Source: Lactuca virosa (Eukaryota; Streptophyta; Magnoliopsida; Asterales; Asteraceae). Taken from it: DNA of 64,000 nt. Of the stretch, positions 9,994-21,102 are shown one piece after another. The position numbers and the translations under genes were made by a program. How positions within the stretch are numbered: the first letter of the stretch is position 1; each line of letters begins with the position of its first letter. The stretch lies in NCBI GenBank assembly GCA_928212115.1, contig CAKMRJ010001112.1, positions 405,626,491 to 405,690,490 of the forward strand. The letters are read 5' to 3'. The notes beneath the pieces were generated by a model that was not told the origin of the DNA, did not search any database, and worked only from the letters and a program-made list of their open reading frames with translations.

Positions 9994-11133
9994 GTATAAA
10001 GCTCCAATCTTTCTCACTCTTTCGTAGTGAGCATCATATTAGAGTATTTTAGGGTTTTGTCCCAAAAGGTGGAGACTTTATGAGATAGTGAGCTGCAGAG
10101 ACTATGATCAAATCCTTTGAGTGTGATTAGTAGTGTAATGTCATAAAAATCCAATCTTAGTCGTTGGAATCAAGCCATGCATGAGTTATAAGCTTTTTGA
10201 GATAAGGGAGTGGGTGTTTTGGGTGTTTGTGACCTTTCCAGCCATGCAAAGGCTTAAAGTCAGTGACTTTATGGAGTAAGAGCCATTAGGGAGTCCAGAT
10301 CTGGGATTTAAGGTAATGTATTAACTGATTAAGACCAAGTGAGTAGAAAGAGTGAATCTGGGGAGTACACTGAGCGTAATTCATGTACGCCCTGCGTACT
10401 CCCCCAGTGTCCCCGATGGCTAATCTGGATTGTGAGTACGCTGAGCGTACCAAGGGAGGTACCCCCTGCGTAACCTCACTGTGGACTTTTGGGCTAAGTC
10501 TCATGTTAGGCCTTGAATGTTGGGCCTAGAGTTTGGGCTTGTTGCAATAGAGTATTGGACCAGAGGAATATATATATATTCGTGCTTTGGGTCCTTGAGT
10601 TGGGCGTGCCATTTAGTTTTGAGAGTGGGCCTCGGGTGAGCCCATTTATTATTTGGGCCTTGGTGGGCCAAATGGCTTTTAGGTTATTGATGGGCTGGTT
10701 AGTGGTCTACCCTTAGACCTAATGAGTGAGAGTTTGGACTTAGCTCCTAATTGGGTTAATTGTGAGTTTGGCTCCAAGTTAGAGGTCGGTGCGCAGCAGC
10801 AATGTTTTTAGGGGATGTTCTTCATACGGGGTGAGTCTTCTCATTATACTTTACCATGAGTGGTATTTTGTGTGACTGGGATGTCTTATGTGCTTATCTG
10901 TGTATTGTGATATCCTGCATTATTTCTTTGTGATTTATGTTGTGTATTATTCAGATCTTACAGAGTTAGGACCGGAGGGTCCATCATATTTGTGGGAGCG
11001 GAGGGTCCCACTGAGACACATTGACCGGAGGGTCTTACTGTGTTATAGCCTCGAGTGGCTACAGAGCTGTGTGTGGTATTTTGGAGAACTCACTAAGCTT
11101 CGTGCTTACCGTGTTATGTGTTATATGTTTCAG
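9994..11133 (+). other. Putative intron within the E3 LTR
   Basis: Donor-like AGAG|GTATAA about 210 bp after the TATA box; acceptor-like TTTCAG|GT at 11128-11135 after the GAACTCACTAAGCTT block. The second palindrome cluster and the TGGGCC cluster lie between them. Proposed only from splice-like signals that recur in other LTR families in this window; a later donor GGGGTGAGTC near 10838 is an alternative. Confidence 0.35.
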
Positions 11134-11336
11134 GTTTTTCTCAGGATCGCGGGAAGGCACCGACTTGATTGTACACACCAGAAAAAGAGTTATGTTTTGA
11201 GGATCCTGGATTATTAATCAAACAGTTCTGGAGAGGCATTTTGTAAAGTAAATAAATGAGAATTTGTGAAATGCATTATGAGAATTGTATGATTTTAAAA
11301 ATGAAAATTTGTTTGGAAATTTACGGTGTTTCAAAT

Positions 11337-11349
11337 TGGTATCAGAGCC
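11337..11349 (+). other. Primer binding site of E3
   Basis: TGGTATCAGAGCC, complementary to the 3' end of initiator tRNA-Met, three bases after the LTR. It fixes E3 on the plus strand. Confidence 0.92.
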
Positions 11350-12275
11350 TTGGTTTGAGGGATTCGGATGCACCTTCGGGTATATCTGGACTCAAACTGA
11401 GGATTTGAGAAAAGTTTTTAAAATAAATGATTTTTCTAAAACGAGCAAGAGTTTTTAAGAGAAAAAAGAGAAGGAGCAGTGTGTACAATCAGCCAAAGCC
11501 CGAATGGTGATTTCCCAAAATACGCTTACTTATTTGTGTTATGTGTTAGTAATGAGATATTAGTGATGCATGCTAGAAGATAGGCTAGGTGTTTCATATT
11601 TTAGGGCTAGAGTTGCCTGATTTGTGATGCCTTAGCCTAGGATTGTTGCTATTTGTGTTGTGCTTTGAGTGTGCGCGGAGTAAGAGTATCCAGCAGGAAT
11701 CTTTTAGAGAGAGAGCTTTGAGTAGAGGAGTTATCTAGGAGATACCTAGAAGGGCATCAGAGGAACCTACTGAGAGAGTAATTAGATAACCGTGAGGGGT
11801 AGAGTTGCTTGAGTTCGGTGATACCTTTTGAGTGTGAGTAGAACAAGTGGAGTGGTAACCTAGAGTGGTTTTACGTGTTGGTAGAGATTATTCAATGCAT
11901 TAATGATGCTTGCTTCGTGCTTTATGGAACTCTTGATGATGGGAGTCAGCTACTAAGTGAATATGACGATATTCAGGAGGTAGATGGCTGGCATCATAAG
12001 GAGTTCTTCAGCAGCTGATGGCAGAGAAGTGAGGGAACCTAGGAAGAGCCTAGGGAGTGGCCTTAGTCAGATGAGTACGCTGATAGAGGAGAGTAGTTGC
12101 TGGGAAGCGACCAAGTTTAGCGGGATTGGTGGTCGAGAAGGTTGAGGAGCTACTTAGGAATTATGGGACAATCCGTGTGGAAAGTACAGGTAGATGTGAC
12201 AGGTAGTATGGTCCCGTACTACTGAAAGTAGAGGACCCGTACTCGAAACAGGGAGAATACCAGAGGTTCTAAGTA

Positions 12276-12360
12276 GCAGATTGAGAGGATATAACATGGT
12301 TCGAGTACCATGATTAATAGCAGATTGAGAGGTGATCACATGGTTCGAGTACCATGATTC
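12276..12360 (+). repeat. 44-bp tandem duplication with a hairpin in each copy
   Basis: Two units start AGCAGATTGAGAGG and end ACCATGATT. Each contains the perfect stem CATGGT/ACCATG around the loop TCGAGT. The spacer between the two blocks differs (ATATA or TGATC), so the duplication is not fresh. Confidence 0.85.
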
Positions 12361-14164
12361 GTGGCGGTTAGTGCTTCTGGTTATACCAGTCGTCCCGTGG
12401 TGGTTGATTAGTCTGAGATCAGATGATAGAGTGTGAGGCCAGAGGGCCATGTCGAGCAAGTTTTAATGGAGTATACCTTGAAAGGGAAATCGAGTTCGTT
12501 TCTGAGGGATTTTATTGGTGAGATGCTAGTTGGTGTCGCAAGGCTCAGGGATGAGTAGAGATGATGCGTATTGGAGGATCGAGTTCTTAGTCGAGCCATC
12601 GGCTGATGGATGAGACGTCACCTTCTGTGTCATGAGTTGCGTTGTTCTCGTTTCTGGGAGAAACGAAGGAGATAGCGAGTTTCCGGTTTCAGATTTTGGA
12701 GGTAAACCCCGTGGGGTAGCATATGGTGGTGACCTTTTCATCAAAGTATTTGGGCAGTTTGTCTGATGTGAGGTATTTCTTGTACCATGGAGTCATTAGT
12801 GAACGTTGAGATGGAAGAGACCCAGGAAGGTGCCTTTATGAGTGTGGCATGCTTTTAGAAGCAGTTTCAAGTGGTTAAGAGGAATATATCGGGGCGGTGG
12901 CCCTCGTTGTTATGTTGTGTATTAGTTGTGAGAGTGAGGTCTCGTGCTTTGATGATGATTCCCGTGTTGGGAGGCTGGTCGAGGAGTCAAAGACGAGGTG
13001 TGTGATAGTACATTATTTCCGGACTGATGGTCAGGGTTACTTCGGAACAGTTGAGGTATCCGACGGTGTGTTAGTCTGAGGTTTCGAGATGACCGGAGGC
13101 AGTCAAGTTGGGAGGATTCTAAGATTCTTGTCTGAGTTACCGGATATTTGGAGTCGCTTGTTTTCCATCGGGAATACCATTGAGTGTTTGCGTGGTACGT
13201 TCTAAGAGTCAAGTGTGATGTACCTGGTGAAACAGTTTACGGAGTAAATTGTTGGTATGCCGACTGGTGATGGTTCGAACCCTGAGTGGGGGAGAACTGG
13301 GTATTCAATTGAGAAGATCAGTAATTCGTTCAATTGCAACTGATTATGGAAATCTGTGGTGCGGACACATGAAACCTGGGATATTGGTGGATGTGGCGAG
13401 GTGCGAGGCGGGATAATGTATGAGTATGTACTTAAGGAAGAATGAGTGAATCCACGGCAGGTGGCCGTTGGTCAGAGGATTAATTATGGCTAGAGATTTT
13501 TTTTTCGAGATTGCAAATGTTGAGTTCGAGGTGGATGAGTCACTGAGTTCAAGGTGCAATAACTGAGATTTGAGGGTATGGGTATAGATTGTAACCTATA
13601 CTCTAGAAGAGGGCAGAAGTTGGTTTGTCGACCAATTTCAGAGTTGGTATGAGTGGTTCCTATGGGCGGTGATCAGTAGAGGGTGGAGCTTCGGATTTTC
13701 GTCAACGGGTATTCAGTCGTTGACAATTCCTCTGTGTCTCAATTTTGTAGATGGGAGCATTTCGATGTTTCGAGTTGTGTAAGTGAAAGATCAGTGGTAA
13801 AGGCAAGACCGCATGAGACGTTGTGATGGTGTACCGAGGTACCCGAGTATGATGTTCTAATTTTTGGTCATGTTAGGACTCGAGTTGTAAGATGGCGAGT
13901 GGAGTACCAAGTGATTTTATTCCAGTGGGAACCCATCAATTAATTGTCGCCGGAGTGAGACTGTCTAAGGGTGTATCTGTGCTGAGACTAGTGCCTTGCC
14001 GCGAGAACATACATCAGAAGTGGTGGTGCATAAGTTGGGTGGGTGTAAGCACCTATCTATGTTAAGTTGCGGGACATGAGTTGGTGAACTCAGTGTGGTG
14101 ATGACTTGATGATGAGGTTATGGGGTGATAAGGGAGCAAGCGGATCCGGGTGGGAGTAATCCCA

Positions 14165-14600
14165 TGGGATTATCAGGAGAAACCGTGGAGTGAGCCCATG
14201 GTGAGTCAGTGGGCGAGAGAGTATTGTAAGACTACGGGGAGCCGTAGCATCCATGAGTCAGTGGAATAAGAGTGTCATGATAATATGGGGAGTCGTAGTA
14301 TTCACTGGATAGTGAGAGAGGGCTGTGATACTGTGGGGAGCCGTGGTATTCACTAGTTAGCTAGAGAGTGTCGTGATACTGCGGGGAGCCGTAGTATTCA
14401 CTGGTTAGAGCAAGAGTGTTGTGATACTGCGGGAAGCCGTAGCACTCACGAGTCAGTGAGAGGGTGTCACAAGTCTGCGGGGAGTCGTAGCATTCATGAG
14501 TCAGTAAAGGAGCATCTTAAGACTACAGGGGGAACTGTAGCACTCAGTAGTCGTTAAGGGTGAATATTGTTCTGCCGGGAGCTGAAGTATTCACTAGTCA
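14165..14600 (+). repeat. Tandem array of about eight 47-50-bp hairpin units
   Basis: Units centre near 14241, 14291, 14338, 14386, 14433, 14480, 14530 and 14580. Each has a stem around GGGGAG such as CTACGG/CCGTAG, and a spacer like TATTCACTAGTCAGTGAGAG. Stem sequence varies with compensation (CTACAG/CTGTAG in unit 7; ATACTGCGG/CCGTAGTAT in unit 4). A weaker, older unit precedes the array. It ends about 80 bp before the E4 insertion. Confidence 0.85.
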
Positions 14601-14680
14601 GAGTATGGCGCAGAGGAGTTCCTAGGCTTGGGTAGCCTTACCACTTGAGTCTTCGGGAGCCTGGTTGCCGAACCAGGGGC

Positions 14681-14685
14681 GAGAC
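14681..14685. repeat. Target site duplication of E4, left copy
   Basis: GAGAC, repeated exactly at 21877-21881 after the right LTR. Confidence 0.93.
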
Positions 14686-15447
14686 TGTTGGGTTTTGGTA
14701 TAATACAACATCCTATGGTGCACATACAACCCTAAATACATTGGATCTATGTTTTCACTAATTATACATGCAAATGGTTTCCAAGGCATTAAACCTATGA
14801 CTAGCATGCATTTGACATAAACCATATAAGATACTAGTTAGGGTAACATACCTTTTATGTGGCTTGAAGTATTGATGTATTTGTCCTTAAGAGCTTAGCC
14901 CCAATAGTGTGGAAGCCTCAAATGAAGTCACAACACATCATGGACAAAGGTAGAACTTGAGAGAGAATTCCATGCACCCAAAAACACCCATGAACTCCAA
15001 GAATGACTCAAGTGGCGTTTTTGAGGCTAAGAGCATGTATTTATATATGTGGATTCCAATGGTCATGGGTATAATCCAAATCCATACCCATGGGTTTTAA
15101 GATCCATGGTTCATGTGGCCCATCTCTTTATGTATCCATACATAAACTTGGTCCAACATGGATCATAAACCCAACACATATAAATATAACTAATTATCAT
15201 AATTATACCCCATAGATTTAATTAGTCTCTTTTGATCACTAAATTAATTCCAATAATTCTTGATCAATACTAATTAAAACATATGATTTCATATTAATAT
15301 ATTATAACTTATAATATATTAATAAACCATAATTAACCTTCTCTCAGAAGTCCATCCTAACAAATTGTTCTGATGATATGCAACCCAAATAGACCATGCT
15401 ACTCTCGGGTCGAGTACATAACAATAATAGTTATGGCCTTAGACATC
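14686..15447 (-). repeat. 3' LTR of E4
   Basis: It starts TGTTGGGTTTTGG and matches the right LTR closely up to TTAGACATC. The last ten bases expected (ending CCAACA) are replaced by unrelated sequence, so the inner edge has been altered. TATA box on the minus strand at 15037-15050. Confidence 0.85.
15037..15050 (-). promoter_or_regulatory. TATA box of the E4 left LTR
   Basis: The minus strand reads ACATATATAAATAC, aligned with 21454-21466 in the right LTR. Confidence 0.5.
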
Positions 15448-16890
15448 ATACGGATCATATATTCCTCCATTCTAGATATCATATGGACTGAGACATGGAT
15501 TATAATCATTATCTCTGTCCATTTGTTGTTTCCCGATTTTTGATTTATGACGACTGACTAATTGAACAAATCAAATCAGTCCAGGCTTGGCCAAGAACTT
15601 CGGGGTGTCATCACTAAATCATCGAGGGGCCCACAGATATCGCTTTTATCCTTATGAGGTAAAAGGAATGGATAAACATCGACTGATATGCTTATACTAA
15701 CTACTTGTTGAATCATACACAAAGGCACGTTTTATAACATCGAGTTACCAATGCGTTTTCGTGCAATCAATGTATAACCAACTCATAGTCCACAACTCAT
15801 ATCTCTAGGTTTGAAGAATATAGGATATTATCGTCTCATGATTCACTCGTGATAAAATCCATGAAGTGATTCAAATGAGCGTGGGTTTAATCCAATACTC
15901 AGAACTTATGAGTACTCATGAATGTTGCAGCTAAGTCTAGCCACCTAGACAGACTACAGACCCATTCATGACAGTCTTGCTTCATACCTACTTCCAACGT
16001 ATGACCGACTGTGGATGTTTGAATAACCTAGTTATTCGGGAAGTCAAAACATGCAAAGTGAAACACAAGAATAATACTAATCATATATGGCCCCAACACT
16101 TTGAGTGTAAATAAAAACCATTTTATCTAAGCACCATATTGATTACTCATTATTCATTGTATAATGTTTCGATTTATCAACTTAATACTTGAATTAAAAC
16201 AATAGCCATGCCATTCTCCAAGCATGCACACTATGTTTACCTACGGTCCTTTCTTTTGTGAAATAGATCAATTGAATATGACTCCAATGATGCTCATTTC
16301 ACAATCCTAATCCTTTTTGTAAATGTAAGAATACCAAACTCTTGTCATTTACTGTAATCTGTTAGATTCTAAACTTATATGCAATGATTCTCTTGTAATG
16401 ACTATGCACAAGAATCACAAAGATTTGGCAATAGACATTACAAAGTATTCCAATGGAGATCAACTCCATGGGAACGAAGTCTCATATTCAAAGTACATTG
16501 CTTTGAACATCCTTCTTGCATTAAGTTTTCTAATCTTACACAGATTGAATAACTTCCACCTATGAGAATATTTCCATATTCCCATTTTGACTATCACTTC
16601 TAAACAAGAGTTGCCTCCTTTCAGAATATGTCAATATGGTCCTTCCAAAATTAACACTATACTTCCAACTTTCCCTGAGCAACCAATCTTTGGTAAACCT
16701 TAGATTGTCCTCGAGAATTGTTTAGTCATTTTAGTCATATCCAATTCTAGACCTTTTCCCTTCTTAATGCCCCAGGCATTTGGAAAATTTTGAAAGGATA
16801 AATATTATAGCACATGTAATCAATCCTATACCCGAAGCATATGGGACAGGATTCATGTTATAAAAATTTTTATTTGTCATGTTCTCACAA

Positions 16891-16928
16891 TTCGAACTAT
16901 GAAGAGGTATGCCGTAATCATAATCGAA
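16891..16928 (-). other. Type-B RNA hairpin B5 in E4
   Basis: Homologue of B1. TTATGA pairs with TCATAG in the minus-strand RNA, and the outer TTCGA/TCGAA continues the stem past one bulged base. The loop holds CGGCAT. Confidence 0.55.
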
Positions 16929-17371
16929 TTTGAGAACGCAACATATATAGAATTTCCTTATGTTGAACCATTTCAACATAACATTCATATATATCCTTGA
17001 CTAAAATTGATTAAAATCTCAATCTAAGCTTGTAGAATTGAATGAAGTATAAAATCCTCTCCCTTAATTATAGCAAAACAACTTTTTCAAAGTGAATTGA
17101 AACTTTTGTTTTCTATAAATAACATTGCTAACTTGCAACACTTAACATAATAATCATGCTCCCACTAGCATAATGATTATTATCTTACTAGCATAACACT
17201 TATGCTTCCACTAGCTTTGACATGTACCCAGAAATCAACTGGACTTCTAGAAATCAATACTTTATTGACTTTCTTACCAAAGTTCAGATTTCTGATACGA
17301 GATTGCTTTGATAGAACTTTATCAAAAAACATACACCTTTACTTAGATAGCTCACATATGTGTCTAAACAG

Positions 17372-17398
17372 TTATGAAGATGGATGTCATAATCATAA
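17372..17398 (-). other. Type-B RNA hairpin B6 in E4
   Basis: Homologue of B2: stem TTATGA/TCATAA is kept while the loop has drifted (GGATGTCAT). Confidence 0.55.
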
Positions 17399-17422
17399 TG
17401 TTTAGACCTTTTGCCATTCTCA

Positions 17423-17474
17423 CAAGTCCATGTTAGTGTGTCGGTTAACCACACGCGCTCCACTAATGACTTTG
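17423..17474 (-). other. Type-A RNA hairpin A5 in E4
   Basis: Homologue of A1. GTTAGTG faces CACTAAT, which leaves one mismatch at the base of the inner stem; outer CAAGTC/GACTTTG is kept. Confidence 0.55.
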
Positions 17475-18910
17475 AAAATGCAAAAAAACACAATTACTAT
17501 GTACTTAAAATCTACTTAGTGAAAGTGTTTTCTCACCATCATTTTCATGAATCAGAGAGAAACCTTATGACACTTAGATTTTTCATGGTGTAAGTGTTCT
17601 TATCCATGTGAATTTGTCATAACCTTAATCACAAGAATGTCAACACAATAGGTTAAAAACCTCAAGTTGTGTGCTAGTGATTAACAATAGGTTTACTCTT
17701 GATTAGTTCTTGAAACTATTCAAGATCTTTAAGACTCCAACTGTCCTCTTGACATATAAGATTCCATTTGTCAAGAGTCAGTGCGGATTCTTATCAAGTT
17801 GAACACTTCTCACAATTGGTCTTAGTTGGTCTTTGTTTTATCCAAAACATCACAACTTACCAATTTCAGATGTAGAAGAGTAAGAAACATGTTACTCTAC
17901 ATTTGATAAGTGTTATAAACCTTTATTAGAATTATGTCACTCAAGTTACAATCTTAGAGTATGACTCTAAGATTTGATTTTGGAACGAAGTACGATTTAT
18001 CTTTTGATTTAACCATTTCAACAATTCATGATTCCTCTCCTTAGTCAAACAAATGCACTAAGGTGTATTTAGAGAATCAATTGTAATATGGTTTCACAAT
18101 CACTAAGATAGTCATAAAACAAGATACTCAAGTACTCTCCCATCTCTTCAGATTGGAGAAACTTTTATCTTTTTGCTTTATTTGATTCTTCTCATCCGTT
18201 CTGCCATACATTGAAACTTTTCCAATTTTTCAGAATTACACTTAAACTTGTAAGCATAACCATATTTACTAAACTTTAGTAAATCGTAACGAATAATCGT
18301 ATTGACCTTTGTGATCAACCTAATCAGTGCACAACCAAGTGTACCCAATCCTTTAGTCCTTCACTCGACCCACACATACATGTGAACAAGGTCTTAGTCT
18401 TAATTTCCCAAAGATGAAAATTTTCATTCATCACACAATACAACTTGCATGATTCCAAGTTTCTATCCAACTGAAACTTGGGTGATGAGAATCTTTCCTT
18501 ATTTGGTAATTATGACACTACCATAAATGAAACAATCAAATTTTATTTTCCAATATTGCTTTCAATGGAAACATATAAACAACAATTTTTCACAAATGCC
18601 ATTGTAAGGATACTTAAAATAAATAAATCAAAACCTTTTTTTTAGAACTTGCGGAAAAATATTATCCATACAATGCAAATACATATGAAAACTATGTTGA
18701 TATCTATTCCTAAACAATTTATCGTAACTCTTAAGTAGTTGCTCAAAATTCTGATCACCGGACCATTTTCGCGATCAGAATCAACATACTCTTTCTTTAA
18801 TCTTTCTTTGATTTTCTAAAACATCAAAATGTAATTAGATTACATTATGTATTAAGAATCTCCAAAAGATACTTAATAGACTTAGATAATGGACTTTACC
18901 TAAAGTAGAG

Positions 18911-19288
18911 TCAAACTTTTGACTTTACCAGATCTTTCAGGTAAATCTGGCAGCTTCGCAACCAATGCCCCTTCTTTTGGCAAAAGAAACATATGGACTC
19001 TTTGGAAATGGTACATGAGACTATCTCAGACTTATCCTTTCTCTTTACCATTAGGTAAAATGACTTGACCATGGCCGATCCCTTTCCATTGGGAAGAGAA
19101 AGGTTTTCTGGACTTCTAATGTTACCATTGTCAATATCCATGAAAGTTTGGGAAGTTGATCTTCCAATCAAATTTGCTTTACCAGTGCCCCAAATCATTG
19201 CTGATTTAGCAGCATCAAGCAAATAGGTAAGATCATTAAGGGTCATGTCTTGATCTGTCATCAGGGTGTGATTGAAGAACCAAGTCAA
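18911..19288 (-). pseudogene. gag-like fragment of E4
   Basis: An open stretch of 125 residues homologous to the second half of the E1 gag-like protein. Near residues 95-110 it has a canonical CCHC zinc knuckle, CFFCQKKGHWLRSC, here with the usual glycine. Upstream, 19289-19550 still resembles the E1 coding sequence but is broken by stops, so the start shown is only the first ATG of the remaining frame. It would be an RNA-binding coat protein if intact. No polymerase genes follow. Confidence 0.7.
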
Positions 19289-19633
19289 CAGCCAGCTACC
19301 TCAAGACTTCGACACCTGACTCTCCCGGCTTGCCAATAGGGATTGAGTGACCTTGAACTTTTCAAGTATTAGAACTTGTGTGATAGGGAGAATAATTGGA
19401 GGAAGTGAAGCATGATTTCCAGTCCCATTAATGCACAACAAAGGGATTAATCTTTCACCTTGATTGCCATGTGGGATATCATCTTCAATGGGAAAGCTTG
19501 TTCCTAAAGATTTGGGAAGACCATAGTGGTCCTAACTAGACATATATAATGGGAGAAATTCAAGTTTAGTTGATTTAAAGTCCTTAATATAACACCCAAT
19601 ATTAAATATTAAGTCTAGGATCCAACAACCTAT

Positions 19634-19671
19634 TTATAACCGGAAGAGGGATGCCGTAATCCAAGCTATAA
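19634..19671 (-). other. Type-B RNA hairpin B7 in E4
   Basis: Homologue of B3. TTGGA/TCCGG pairs through two G-U wobbles in the minus-strand RNA, one base bulges, and TTATAG/TTATAA continues the stem. Confidence 0.55.
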
Positions 19672-19820
19672 TATAGTTGAAGGTAGGTAAATGACGATTT
19701 ACCAATTTCCACCATGAAAACGAAATATAATTAAGTTTTAATTGGATTTGAAACTCCTAGATATTTTGATATACATTGAACTTTCAATGGCATGTTTGAA
19801 TCTCGATTGTGCCCTCTCAA

Positions 19821-19851
19821 GTTTGTGACTGGGATGCCGATGATCACAAAC
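19821..19851 (-). other. Type-B RNA hairpin B8 in E4
   Basis: Perfect 8-bp stem GTTTGTGA/TCACAAAC with GGGATGCCG in the loop. The end pair differs from B4 by a compensated change. Confidence 0.7.
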
Positions 19852-19892
19852 AAGGTGTGAATAACCATGCAAATTGACTTGGTACCCTCAAC

Positions 19893-19948
19893 TTTATCAC
19901 CTAATTGATGTGCCGGTTAACCACACGCGCTCCACCAATATATGGTAA
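19893..19948 (-). other. Type-A RNA hairpin A6 in E4
   Basis: Inner stem ATTGGTG/CATCAAT in the minus-strand RNA. Against A2 one pair has changed from C-G to T-A and one from G-U to G-C, both still paired. Confidence 0.6.
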
Positions 19949-19972
19949 ACTTAAGTTACCCATCGCTACACA

Positions 19973-20031
19973 TTGTCAGTCCCATGTTAGTGTGCCGGTT
20001 AACCACACACGCTCCACTAACGACTTAACAA
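19973..20031 (-). other. Type-A RNA hairpin A7 in E4
   Basis: Outer stem TTGT/ACAA (CCTTAC/GTAAGG in A3), then AGTC/GACT and a perfect GTTAGTG/CACTAAC around GGTTAACCACACAC and GCTC. Confidence 0.65.
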
Positions 20032-21088
20032 AGGTGCAAAGTGTAATTTCATCGGTTAGCACCGTTTCACATTTTCCTAAGTAACTAAGATTGGGAATTT
20101 ATAAGTGTTTAGTTACTTAGTATTTATCATTATACTTTTAATGAAGAGAGAATTATAGACTTTATCCTACTCGTTCGGCTAACGACCCTCCACCAGTCAA
20201 GGAAGCGGTGGGTGAGAGTGGATACCCATTAAACTGCCATTTTATAGGCAGTAACCTTATATCCCCCTTATAGACCGGCTTCGTGAATGAGACCTACTAA
20301 TGGTAAGACCGACTTTTTACTTATACATATAATATATTAAACTTTTAATATTATAATAGTATAAGGGTGTATTTTAAACTTTTAGAATACTAAGTGGTTT
20401 AATCTGTTAATTAAACTATACTCTTAATTTAATTAAACTTAAACCATGTCATTATGGAATTATTAATTCTCTTTTAATTAAACACTTTACTTATCTATTA
20501 ATAAAGTCCATAAGAGTTAATTGAACTATTCAATAAAAACATCAAGATGCAAAATCAAAATTAAAACAATTTAATTAATATTAAGTTATGAACCATGAGT
20601 TACACTTTTGAAAACTTTTCAAATAACTTTAGTTTTAGAATTCAATGTCTCATAAAAAAAATTCAAATTCCAAAACATGAGAGCAAGTTTTGTAACTCTT
20701 GAAAACTTTTGGATTCCATAACTTATGGAATGAATGGTGTTTTATGAATGAGACTTTTCACATCTATAACTTATGAAAGTTTCAAAACTCTTAAGATCAT
20801 AACTTTTAAAAAAGACTTTTGAGTTCCAAAATTTTATGACAAAATTTGTAACTCCTTAAAAAAATTTAGATCAAACTTTTAAAACAAATAAAATAATCAT
20901 ATCATTCTATCTTTTAATAAATTGACCTAATGCAACTCTTTTAGTAAAATGACTCAAATTTTTCAAATAATTAGTTTTTCATAAAATCAAGTAATTATCT
21001 TAAAATTTGACAAACTTCATGTTTTTTTCCTTTGTTCTCAACTTTGAAAATCAAACATTTGCATTAAATATAATAGAAAACAACTCAT
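20032..21088 (-). other. E4 leader, upstream part
   Basis: AT-rich, without a protein or clear repeat. It aligns with the E1 leader near 4800-5700 but lacks the CTCG/CGAG palindromes found there. Confidence 0.6.
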
Positions 21089-21101
21089 GGCTTTGATACC
21101 A
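21089..21101 (-). other. Primer binding site of E4
   Basis: The minus strand reads TGGTATCAAAGCC next to the right LTR, identical to E1. Confidence 0.88.
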
Positions 21102-21102
21102 C

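Larger units (their letters stand above)
9417..11333 (+). repeat. Left (5') LTR of E3, 1917 bp
   Basis: It begins TGTAACATCC and ends GTGTTTCA three bases before the primer binding site. It contains GTACGC/GCGTAC palindromes before (9633-9745) and after (10365-10475) the TATA box, a cluster of TGGGCC motifs (10490-10690), three CGGAGGGTC repeats (10970-11035), and the GAACTCACTAAGCTT block (11086) followed by TTTCAGGT (11128). Confidence 0.9.
11350..14685 (+). other. E3 interior, first part, no readable protein
   Basis: About 3.3 kb of GA- and GT-rich DNA with stops in all frames and no retroelement motif that I can see. It includes a 44-bp tandem duplication (12276-12360) and an eight-unit hairpin array (14165-14600). 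The 101-, 96- and 72-residue ORFs here have no domain and are best read as chance. GAGAC at 14681-14685 is the target duplication of E4. Confidence 0.7.
15448..18910 (-). other. 3' non-coding region of E4
   Basis: About 3.4 kb without a readable protein, aligning with the left 3.5 kb of E1. It holds type-B hairpins at 16891-16928 and 17372-17398 and a type-A hairpin at 17423-17474, in the same order and spacing as in E1. Confidence 0.75.

Noticed and set aside
14165..14600. Regularly spaced repeats that look like a CRISPR array
   Set aside because: Spacers are as conserved as the repeats, units diverge, and the setting is a plant retrotransposon. It is a tandem repeat.
11350..14685. ORFs of 60-101 residues as genes in the E3 interior
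   Set aside because: They overlap each other on both strands, have no domain and lie among repeats in an element without coding capacity.
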